5,050 nucleotides of DNA from an uncultured Clostridia bacterium (GTDB lineage: Bacteria > Bacillota > Clostridia > TANB77 > CAG-508). How positions within the stretch are numbered: position 1 is the stretch's first letter; every line of letters starts with the position of its first letter. Made by a program: the position numbers and the translations under genes. The stretch is taken from contig CAKPJM010000065.1 of NCBI GenBank assembly GCA_934162625.1, positions 1 through 5,050 on the forward strand, in the 5' to 3' direction. Shown piece after piece: positions 1 to 5,039 of this stretch. A model generated the notes under the pieces. It had not been told where the DNA came from. It made no database searches and worked only from the letters and a program-made list of their open reading frames with translations.

Positions 1-957
1 GCCACAGCTCTCACAAAATACTAAACCAACTAATGGGTTTTGTACTATATTGCTATGTTTTACCTTAGGAGAATTTTGCTTTCTTTTTTCTTGTACTAAA
101 TTCCAAGTTTTAGTATCAATAATAGGCTCGTGTAATCCATCATATATTAAATATTCTTGATTACGAGGTCTACTAATTATAAGATGTCCGTTTTTAGTTT
201 TCTTTTTTTGTTTCCTTCTATTCCAAACAATTTTGCCGATATATGTAGGATTAGAAAGAATATCTTTAACAGAAGAAATAGTCCATTCATCTGAAATTCT
301 AGGCTTTAAATTCATATAATTTAGTTGTTTAGCAACAAGATTTATAGTATTACTTTCAAAAGCATATAATCTAAAGATTTCTTTTACAATATGTGCTTCA
401 TTCTGATTTATTGATAAAGTATAACCTTTTGAATCTTTTAATTTAACCCTATCATATCCAAATGGAGCAATGTTGCCAACAAATTTACCCTCTGAAACAG
501 AAACTTCACGACCTCTCTGTAAACGTCTATTTATTGTTTTATATTCTCTTCTAGACATGAATAAGCCAAACTCAAAATATTCTTCATCAAATTCATTATC
601 AGGGTCATATGTTTTAACAGGTGTAATAATTTTTGTATGAGAATATTTAAATGCTTTTGAAACTCGACCTTGATCAGCAGTATCACCACGCGCAAGTCTT
701 TCTACTTCAACAACTAAAACACCAGCCCATTTTTCGTTTTCAACATCTTTTAGAAGTCTTTGCATCTCTTTTCTTTCACTAATAGTTTCACCACTTACGA
801 CTTCTCTGTAAATTTTACCAATAGTTAAGTTTCGTTTCTCTGCTAAGGTAGTCAAGATTTTTTCATGTCTTGCTAAAGTTTCGCCCTCTCCATATTTTTC
901 GGATTCTATATCTTCTCTAGACTTTCTTAAATATATTGCATATGCGCTATCTTGCAC
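1..957 (-). CDS. Large serine recombinase (site-specific integrase), 3' end cut by the window edge
   Basis: This is a serine integrase that would cut and rejoin DNA at attachment sites through a 5'-phosphoserine link. The 319 visible residues start with the resolvase catalytic domain (about 5-150). YLRKSRED holds the nucleophile Ser13, and VERLARGD holds Arg87 and Arg90 of the active site. The 'recombinase' DNA-binding domain follows (about 160-290), with GNIAPFGYDR and ILSNPTYIGKIVWNRRK. A zinc-ribbon begins at CESC (Cys315, Cys318). Family members are usually 450-550 residues, so the rest of the zinc domain and the coiled coil lie off the left edge. The start is GTG at 957: AAAGGAGG lies 4 bases upstream, an in-frame stop lies at 985-987, and the conserved N-terminus begins a few residues in. 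An ATG at 959 is in another frame and stops quickly. The gene sits 41 bases downstream of a small ORF on the same strand and is probably co-transcribed with it. The family is certain; the element it serves is inferred. Confidence 0.95.
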   Translation of the reverse strand, partial: MQDSAYAIYLRKSREDIESEKYGEGETLARHEKILTTLAEKRNLTIGKIYREVVSGETISERKEMQRLLKDVENEKWAGVLVVEVERLARGDTADQGRVSKAFKYSHTKIITPVKTYDPDNEFDEEYFEFGLFMSRREYKTINRRLQRGREVSVSEGKFVGNIAPFGYDRVKLKDSKGYTLSINQNEAHIVKEIFRLYAFESNTINLVAKQLNYMNLKPRISDEWTISSVKDILSNPTYIGKIVWNRRKQKKKTKNGHLIISRPRNQEYLIYDGLHEPIIDTKTWNLVQEKRKQNSPKVKHSNIVQNPLVGLVFCESCG

Positions 958-998
958 ATTTCCTCCTTTCCTTGTAATTTGTCTTTAACTTGCATAAA

Positions 999-1157
999 TT
1001 ATATATGAGATTTCGACATATTACATAAAAAGGGGTTATTTATTAAATTAATTATAATTTTATCTATATATTCTTTTTGGGTATTAATATTTTCTACTAT
1101 ATAATCGTCATAAAATTTTATTTTGGTATTTTCTAATGTATATTCTTCTAATATCAT
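999..1157 (-). CDS. Small ORF (52 aa) upstream of the recombinase, unknown function
   Basis: This 52-residue protein starts MILEEYTLEN, carries KIKFYDDYIV at about 12-21, and ends in SKSHI. It is rich in Lys, Ile, Asn and acidic residues. There is no signal peptide or membrane segment, and no motif I recognise. GAGG lies 7 bases before the ATG, a good spacing. The gene ends 41 bases before the recombinase start on the same strand, so the two probably form one operon. Small genes beside serine integrases sometimes encode recombination directionality factors or regulators, but nothing in this sequence shows that role. The coding call rests on the ribosome binding site, the position and an uninterrupted frame in AT-rich DNA; a chance ORF remains possible. 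Confidence 0.55.
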   Translation of the reverse strand: MILEEYTLENTKIKFYDDYIVENINTQKEYIDKIIINLINNPFLCNMSKSHI

Positions 1158-1191
1158 ATAATCGCCTCATTTAACTTTATGAAAAAATTCC

Positions 1192-1222
1192 AAAAAAAAT
1201 ACCCAAGACAACTTATCTTGAG
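1192..1222 (-). terminator. Terminator-like hairpin in the leader of the recombinase operon
   Basis: Read on the minus strand, CTCAAGAT pairs with GTCTTGGG (8 pairs, two of them G-U) around a five-base AAGTT loop. TA and a run of eight T follow. It lies between the proposed minus-strand promoter and the 52-residue ORF, so it could end most transcripts before the recombinase is reached. The same bases form a near-palindrome in DNA (1204-1220, CAAGA-N7-TCTTG), so an operator is an alternative reading. The stem is weak. Confidence 0.4.
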
Positions 1223-1246
1223 CAAATTTACATTTTTTATACTAAC

Positions 1247-1275
1247 ATTATATGATGGATAATATGCAAAAGCAA
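1247..1275 (-). promoter_or_regulatory. Probable sigma-A promoter of the small ORF / recombinase operon
   Basis: On the minus strand, TTGCTT (1275-1270) and a perfect TATAAT (1252-1247) are separated by 17 bases. Transcription would start near 1240. That gives a leader of about 80 bases before the 52-residue ORF, which contains the terminator-like hairpin. The -35 element is a moderate match. Confidence 0.5.
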
Positions 1276-1309
1276 CTACATTTCATTTCCATTTATTCTG
1301 TATATATAG

Positions 1310-1327
1310 TGAATTTTGTTGAATTTT
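1310..1327 (+). repeat. Two 8-base direct repeats, 10 bases apart, overlapping a -35 element
   Basis: TGAATTTT occurs at 1310-1317 and again at 1320-1327. The 10-base period would place both copies on the same face of the helix. The second copy covers most of the -35 element of the rightward promoter, a typical place for an operator. AT-rich chance repetition cannot be excluded. Confidence 0.35.
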
Positions 1328-1347
1328 ATGTAAATTTATTATATAAT
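1319..1347 (+). promoter_or_regulatory. Probable sigma-A promoter of the sigma-like repeat gene
   Basis: TTGAAT (1319-1324) and a perfect TATAAT (1342-1347) are 17 bases apart. The start site would be near 1354. The leader is only about 15 bases and begins just before the AATGAGG ribosome binding site (1357-1363), which sits 5 bases before the ATG. The promoter diverges from that of the recombinase operon, so shared control is plausible. Confidence 0.6.
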
Positions 1348-1368
1348 ATAGCTTGAAATGAGGTAAAA

Positions 1369-3090
1369 ATGGATATTAATACAATATGGAACTCTATTGT
1401 TATAATAAAAATAAGAAGAGATGATTCATATAATTTTACATTAAAGGAGATAGAAGCATTTGCTCAAGTTTATAATATGGATTTAAAAGACTTTTGTACT
1501 AATGTTTTGAAACTAAGCAAACAACAAATATATAACTTGAGAAATGGTAACAATGATTTTGTAAAATGCGTGGAATATAAAAGAATTAAACAAGAATTTT
1601 TTAAAGAGAAAAATTCTTCATATAGATTACAGATTATTAAAGAAAAAATAAAGGCAGATTTTTCTAATAGTTTTGACATTGAGGAATTAAAAAAATTAAG
1701 CTTAAAATTAGGTATAAATTTGAATGACCTTTGTACTAATATACTGGGAATTAGTAGAAACATGTTAAACAGATTTAAAAATGGAGAATTTAAAACGGTT
1801 TCTTCAAAGAAATATGAAACGGATAAAGTTGATTATCTTAATGGTGTAAATAAAGATATTTTAGAGTATATTTTAAGTTCTAAAGGAAAAACAGATTTTT
1901 CTAGTAAGTTTTCATATGATGAAATTATGCAGTATGCAAATAAGTTTGGAATAAATATTAGAGATTTTTTAGGTCAAGTTTTAGGAATAAATAAATTTGG
2001 AAAATGGTATAGACCAATTTCAGAAACAGATACATATTGGTCAGATAAATATAAAGAATTTAAGCATCAAAGAATGCAAATTAAAGGAGATGAAATATTA
2101 GATAGTTTTATTACTACAAGAATGCAAAAAACTGGTGATTATAGATTTGATAAAGATGAAATTGAAACTCTTTCAAGTAAATATCATATAAATGTAAGAG
2201 ATTTTTTGGTGTATGTTCTTGGAAAAAGTGAACAGATTTATTATGATCTTAGAGCTGATAGAATAAAGGAATGTTTTTCACAAGGATATAAAGCAAAAAA
2301 AGAAGATTTAATTATATCTAAAAGAGAAAAATTTATGAGTGAAATAAATCCTAATATACGAACTTATTACTCATGGGATGAATTAGGAAGACTATCTTCT
2401 ACTTTAAAAATATCTACATATGATTTAGTTGTAAATGTTATGAAAAAAAGCAGACAAGATTTTTATAGAATTTCAAATAACTATAAAAATGGAAAAAGAG
2501 TTTCTTTAGGAGAGCATATATCAGGAGCATTGCCAAATGACTATTGTAAAAACAATGTAGAGGAAATTTTAGAAATATTAAGGATAGCAACTAGGTCTGC
2601 AATAGGATATATGTCATCAAATGGATTCAAATGTGCAAAATATTATCAAGACTTATTGCAAGAAGGATACTTGTACCTAACAAGTAAAGGAAATCCTATA
2701 GATGAAAAAGGTATTCCTTTTATAACATCAAGTATATATGAAGAAAGTCATGGTTCTATTTTGTATAAAAAAGCATATTTTTATGCTATTGGCAATATAA
2801 AGTCTATCTGTTTAGGTGAAAATACTGGCGAAGCATTTGATATAAATATAAAAACAAAAGGAACTACTGATGAAATTCCGGATGATGAGGATAATTCCTT
2901 ATTTATTAAGAATTTATCAGAGGATAATTGTGAAAGACAGATTTTAAAGTATTTTTCTGAAAATACATTTTGCGATGAAACAATGAAAGAAGCATGCAAA
3001 ATATTTAAAGTAAATAGTCAATATATACAAAATTTATTTGCAAAATTAAGAGAAAAAATTTCTACTCAAGGAATAAGTTTAAACGATTAG
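1369..3090 (+). CDS. 573-aa protein: five HTH-like repeats plus a sigma-factor-like C-terminus
   Basis: I do not recognise this gene as a named family. Residues 20-372 hold five copies of one unit, with cores at about 20-60, 97-139, 174-215, 255-296 and 329-372. The shared pattern is an acidic/aromatic lead, then 'EI..ls.k..InlrDf...VLg.s....y.lr.g'. The conserved Asp falls at 41, 120, 199, 278 and 352, so the period is 79, 79, 79 and 74 residues. Each core looks like two or three short helices, possibly a helix-turn-helix. Residues 398-480 resemble sigma-70 region 2, with DLLQEGYLYL (428-437) matching the usual D-L-x-Q-E-G-x-x-x-L. Residues 517-565 resemble region 4 (ERQILKYF, then MKEACKIFKVNSQYIQNLFAKLREKI). 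No signal peptide, membrane segment or catalytic motif is visible. The inferred role is transcription control, perhaps of the divergent recombinase or of the element. A canonical sigma factor is unlikely, because the region 2 match is weak. The frame is intact, with a good promoter, ribosome binding site and terminator. Confidence 0.9.
   Translation: MDINTIWNSIVIIKIRRDDSYNFTLKEIEAFAQVYNMDLKDFCTNVLKLSKQQIYNLRNGNNDFVKCVEYKRIKQEFFKEKNSSYRLQIIKEKIKADFSNSFDIEELKKLSLKLGINLNDLCTNILGISRNMLNRFKNGEFKTVSSKKYETDKVDYLNGVNKDILEYILSSKGKTDFSSKFSYDEIMQYANKFGINIRDFLGQVLGINKFGKWYRPISETDTYWSDKYKEFKHQRMQIKGDEILDSFITTRMQKTGDYRFDKDEIETLSSKYHINVRDFLVYVLGKSEQIYYDLRADRIKECFSQGYKAKKEDLIISKREKFMSEINPNIRTYYSWDELGRLSSTLKISTYDLVVNVMKKSRQDFYRISNNYKNGKRVSLGEHISGALPNDYCKNNVEEILEILRIATRSAIGYMSSNGFKCAKYYQDLLQEGYLYLTSKGNPIDEKGIPFITSSIYEESHGSILYKKAYFYAIGNIKSICLGENTGEAFDINIKTKGTTDEIPDDEDNSLFIKNLSEDNCERQILKYFSENTFCDETMKEACKIFKVNSQYIQNLFAKLREKISTQGISLND
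1426..2484 (+). repeat. Coding repeats: five diverged units of about 237 bases
   Basis: This span encodes the five repeat cores of the 573-residue protein. The first three steps between units are exactly 79 codons and the last is 74. At protein level the units align around KDFCTNVL, NDLCTNIL, RDFLGQVL, RDFLVYVL and YDLVVNVM. Units 1 and 2 are the most alike and share the bases TTTGTACTAAT. The others have diverged at DNA level, so the duplications are old. Confidence 0.8.
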
Positions 3091-3118
3091 TAAAAACTTT
3101 TCCCCACAGAACAATTAT

Positions 3119-3202
3119 AATGTACTTTATAAAATTTTATTAAGGCTAAAGTGAATGTGTATAGCACAGCCTTGACTAAATTTTAAAAGTACATTGTTTT
3201 TT
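3119..3202 (+). terminator. Very long hairpin terminator after the sigma-like gene
   Basis: Arm 3119-3147 pairs with arm 3168-3195. AATGTACTTT pairs fully, TAAAATTT pairs fully after one bulged A, a poorly paired four-base patch follows, and AAGGCT pairs with AGCCTT. The loop is 20 bases (3148-3167). G and six T follow (3197-3202). It begins 28 bases after the stop of the 573-residue gene, so it is its natural terminator. The stem is about twice the usual length for an intrinsic terminator. Confidence 0.8.
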
Positions 3203-3390
3203 ACTAAGAGGATTAAGGATAACTAGTTCATTTTTTGAAAAATTTTAAGTGAACACACAAAGCAGGATAGCGTGCATCACGCAACACATATACATTTAGA
3301 AGGGCTAGATAATGCGAATCCTATAAACGAATATCCTATTGAACATTAGGTTAGAAACGAGCCTTTAGTTTACTATAAACGAGTTTCCAG
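3203..3390 (+). ncRNA. Possible structured RNA or antitoxin-RNA remnant; no ORF
   Basis: No credible ORF is visible here, and local GC is somewhat higher than around it. Several short helices are possible: 3226-3230 with 3250-3254 (GTTCA/TGAAC); 3270-3274 with 3278-3282 (GCGTG/CACGC); 3264-3269 with 3332-3337 (AGGATA/TATCCT); 3354-3358 with 3383-3387 (GAAAC/GTTTC), which encloses 3368-3372 with 3376-3380 (GTTTA/TAAAC). AAACGA occurs three times (3325, 3355, 3377), and CTATAAACGA twice, 52 bases apart. Type III toxin genes are normally preceded by a tandem-repeat antitoxin RNA, and this stretch lies just before such a toxin remnant, so it may be a decayed antitoxin. It matches no RNA family I can name. 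Helices of this size can arise by chance. Confidence 0.3.
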
Positions 3391-3399
3391 AAAAATTAT

Positions 3400-3745
3400 G
3401 GGGGGTACTTAACATATAAAGGCAATTTAACTTTTTTCAAGATTATAAATACTAAAACCAAAAATGATTTAGGTATAATTAGATTTTCTGATATGATATC
3501 AGTACCACAAGAAAGTGTTTATTTATTAAATATGAAAAGTAAAAGTTATGGATATAAAAGACTACTTTCAGAATAATATTCTTACATAAACAAGCCTGAA
3601 AATAAAGCAAAAATTATGGAAAAAGCAGAAAAGATTTATAGTATAGTAACAAAAAAGTAAAAGTAAGATGGCTAAATTTTATAGAGATTTAAGTTGCAAT
3701 TTTAAATTATTAGAAGAAAAAAGTTTAGAATATAAAGTTCCATAA
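3400..3745 (+). pseudogene. Decayed AbiQ/ToxN-like type III toxin (endoribonuclease), N-terminus missing
   Basis: From 3418 the frame reads KGNLTFFKI, then LGIIRFSDMISVPQESVYLL and YGYKRLLSE. A TAA stop follows at 3574-3576, then YSYINKPENKAKIMEKAEKIYSIV. Another stop lies at 3658-3660. The C-terminal end continues in the +1 frame from 3668 as FYRDLSCNFKLLEEKSLEYK, ending at 3743-3745. This order fits the AbiQ/ToxN family: a central 'G-I-I-x-F-x-x-M-I-x-V-P' block, 'Y..LL..Q...IN', 'KA.K.Y..V', and a C-terminal 'C.FKLLE.K..EY'. In intact systems the protein cuts RNA and is held inactive by a repeat RNA made upstream; it acts in phage defence and plasmid maintenance. Here about 80 N-terminal residues are absent, with one nonsense codon (probably CAA to TAA) and a frameshift, so it should be inactive. 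I assign the family from memory of conserved patterns, without alignment. Confidence 0.65.
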
Positions 3746-3768
3746 ATTTTTATAATTGACAACATCAT

Positions 3769-4182
3769 GGTACAGAAGAACTTGCGCATCTTGAAATGGT
3801 GGGAACAATTGTTCATCAATTAACAGATGGATGTAGTGCAGAAGAATTAGAAAAAGCAGGACTTGGAGCATATTATACTGATCATGGGTGGGGAGTATAT
3901 CCACAATCAGCAGCAGGAGTTCCATTTGATGCAAACTGCTTAGCTGTAAAAGGAGATCCAATTGCAGATTTACAAGAAGATTTAGCTGCTGAGCAGAAGG
4001 CAAGGGCGACATATGAAAAATTAATAGATTTATGCAAAGATGATCCAGATGTATTAGATCCGCTTCGCTTTTTAAGAGAAAGAGAAGTAGTTCATTTCCA
4101 AAGATTTGGAGAGGCATTGAGAGGAGTTCAAGATAAATTAGCAGAAAGAAAAATTTATATGAATAACTGCAATAATAGATAA
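3769..4182 (+). pseudogene. cotJC: CotJC-type manganese catalase, 3' two thirds only (5' part missing)
   Basis: This fragment of the spore-coat manganese catalase family begins abruptly at GTEELAHLEMVGT and runs 137 residues to a natural C-terminus. Intact CotJC is about 190-200 residues, so roughly the first 60 are missing, including the helix with the first metal-ligand Glu. Visible likely ligands are the Glu and His of EELAHLE, the Glu of AAEQKAR and the His of REREVVHFQRF. Other family blocks are GVYPQSAAGVPFDA and DLQEDLAAEQKARATYEKL. An in-frame TGA (3757-3759) closes the frame upstream. The first ATG (3796) has no ribosome binding site and lies inside a conserved helix, so a shorter functional gene is unlikely. 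There are no stops or frameshifts and conservation is high, so the break is recent or is repaired by excision. No cotJA or cotJB lies upstream in the window; they would be expected before the missing 5' part. Confidence 0.9.
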
Positions 4183-4428
4183 AGGTAGAGTTTTATAGTT
4201 AATTCTGCAAAATTAAAAAATATTGAATTTACAAGACTTATTTCTGATTTTTTATATCTAAAAACGGAGATAAGTCTTTAAATATTATCAAAAAGCTAAA
4301 AAAATGCACAACAATAAACCGACTAAGGAAAATATACCAAACAACAGAGAAAAACAAACAAAAAGCTGGAGTACAAAAGGATCATGTTGCACATTTTTTA
4401 TATAAGAAAGAGGGAGGAGAAAAAATAA
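4183..4428. other. Gene-poor gap between the cotJC and serpin fragments
   Basis: I see no convincing gene here. It holds a stem-loop (4233-4278) and a stop-free stretch from 4248 to the TGA at 4440-4442. That stretch is rich in Lys, has no start codon or ribosome binding site, and reads NRLRKIYQTTEKNKQKAGVQ in its middle. It may be a fragment of something lost or chance. At 4411-4419 there is a strong AGGGAGGAG, with ATA 5 bases later and codons for KKKI, as if it once preceded a start codon. Confidence 0.5.
4233..4278. other. Stem-loop downstream of the cotJC fragment
   Basis: AAGACTTATTTCTG (4233-4246) pairs with CGGAGATAAGTCTT (4265-4278). This is a 14-pair stem with two G-U pairs and an 18-base loop. 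It starts about 50 bases after the cotJC stop and could end or stabilise that transcript. No T run follows on the plus strand, so a standard intrinsic terminator is not shown. On the minus strand a T run occurs only some 10 bases beyond the stem. Confidence 0.45.
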
Positions 4429-4830
4429 AAAAGAAAATATGATTTAGACATTTCTATACCAAGATTTTCATTTGATTATGATTTGAGCTTAGAGGATGAT
4501 TTGAAAAAATTAGGAATTACAGATGCATTTGATCCTAACTTAGCTGATTTTTCAAATATGTCAAGCATAAGACCACTTTGGATTGGTGAAGCCTTACACA
4601 AAGCTAATATTGACTTTACCGAAAAAGGTGTAAAAGCTGCAGCAGTTACAGTTATTGTTATGACAGATGGAATGATGCCAGCCGATGAAAAGAAACCGAT
4701 AGAAATTAAGATAGATAAGCCATTTATGTATTTGATTAGAGATAAAAAAACTGGTGAAATATGGTTTGTTGGTACTGTTTATGAACCAAATTCTTGGGAA
4801 AACGATAAAGCAGATTATCAATATAGATAA
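4429..4830 (+). pseudogene. Serpin (serine protease inhibitor family), C-terminal third only
   Basis: Serpins trap proteases by inserting a cleaved reactive-centre loop into a beta sheet. The frame opens after a TAA (4426-4428) and is recognisable at once as KYDLDISIPRFSFDYDL, then LKKLGITDAFDPNLADFS, LHKANIDFTEKG and the loop hinge EKGVKAAAVTVIV. The end, PFMYLIRDKKTGEIWFVGTV, is the canonical serpin C-terminus. The loop region is MTDGMMPADEKK; the scissile bond cannot be fixed by eye. Intact serpins have about 370-420 residues, and here about 132 remain, without most of the strands that accept the loop, so inhibition is not expected. A TTG at 4483 could give a 115-residue product, but it lies inside conserved sequence with no ribosome binding site. 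Upstream, a strong ribosome binding site (4411-4419) and codons for KKKI suggest the original start region joined to this piece by an internal deletion (inference). The frame has no stops, so the damage looks recent. A strong terminator follows. Confidence 0.85.
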
Positions 4831-4835
4831 ATATT

Positions 4836-4861
4836 AAAAGGCAGATTAAGTTCTGCCTTTT
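4836..4861 (+). terminator. Intrinsic terminator after the serpin fragment
   Basis: AAAAGGCAGA (4836-4845) pairs perfectly with TCTGCCTTTT (4852-4861) around a six-base loop. It begins 5 bases after the serpin stop codon, which supports this as the true 3' end of that gene. The A and T tracts at both ends would let it work in either direction. Confidence 0.85.
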
Positions 4862-4965
4862 ATCATATAATAGGAAAGTGATACTTTCATATTAGATAAA
4901 AAGCTACAATTGCTAGCTCTTTGAGATTTTTTTCTTTTAGTTGAAAACTCAAATCGGGTAAGAAC
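4862..4965. other. Non-coding stretch between two terminators
   Basis: No ORF or promoter is apparent. It has only weak hairpin potential: GAAAGT with ACTTTC near 4873-4887, AGCTA with TAGCT near 4901-4917, and TTGAG with CTCAA near 4921-4952. It probably separates two transcription units. Confidence 0.4.
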
Positions 4966-4997
4966 AAAAGCATTGATATATTCAAATCAATGCTTTT
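4966..4997. terminator. Perfect 12-pair terminator hairpin, probably bidirectional
   Basis: AAAAGCATTGAT (4966-4977) pairs perfectly with ATCAATGCTTTT (4986-4997) around an eight-base loop. T-rich ends occur on both strands. The serpin fragment already has its own terminator, so this one may belong to a leftward gene beyond the right edge. Confidence 0.75.
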
Positions 4998-5008
4998 ATT
5001 AATTTAAA

Positions 5009-5039
5009 TGTGCCAAAAATCTCTGTCCCTATTGGCACA
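5009..5039. repeat. Inverted repeat near the right edge
   Basis: TGTGCCAA (5009-5016) is the exact inverse of TTGGCACA (5032-5039), with 15 bases between them. There is no T run on either side and the flank turns GC-richer (GGGGTTGCCTC). It could be a regulatory hairpin, an operator or the end of an insertion sequence whose body lies to the right. I recognise no specific family. Confidence 0.4.

Noticed and set aside
927..995. 22-residue minus-strand ORF overlapping the recombinase start
   Set aside because: Its first ATG has no ribosome binding site. Its inner ATG (959) only overlaps the recombinase GTG by chance of frame, although translation from it could compete with the recombinase.
1224..1337. 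Inverted pair of ATGTAAATTT (1328-1337 plus strand, 1224-1233 minus strand) in the divergent promoters
   Set aside because: A 10-base match of this composition is expected about once by chance in such AT-rich DNA of this length.
1470..1763. 97-residue minus-strand ORF inside the 573-residue gene
   Set aside because: It is antisense to an intact gene, has no clear ribosome binding site or motif, and its Leu/Phe/Ser-rich composition is what A-rich Lys/Asn/Glu coding gives when read backward.
2781..2999. 72-residue minus-strand ORF
   Set aside because: It lies opposite the sigma-like C-terminus with no independent signal; a reading-frame shadow.
3203..3400. Known riboswitch, T-box, group I or group II intron
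   Set aside because: I could not find the conserved core of cyclic-di-GMP or T-box RNAs, nor an intron domain V or group I core.
3725..4117. 130-residue Leu-rich minus-strand ORF
   Set aside because: It lies opposite the clearly recognisable cotJC fragment and spans the toxin/cotJC junction; no family pattern.
4304..4405. 33-residue ORF starting MHNNKPTK and ending GSCCTFFI, looked at as a possible small peptide or bacteriocin precursor
   Set aside because: No ribosome binding site, no leader/core pattern and no modification or export genes nearby.
4594..4821. 75-residue minus-strand ORF
   Set aside because: It lies opposite the serpin fragment, whose plus-strand motifs are unmistakable.
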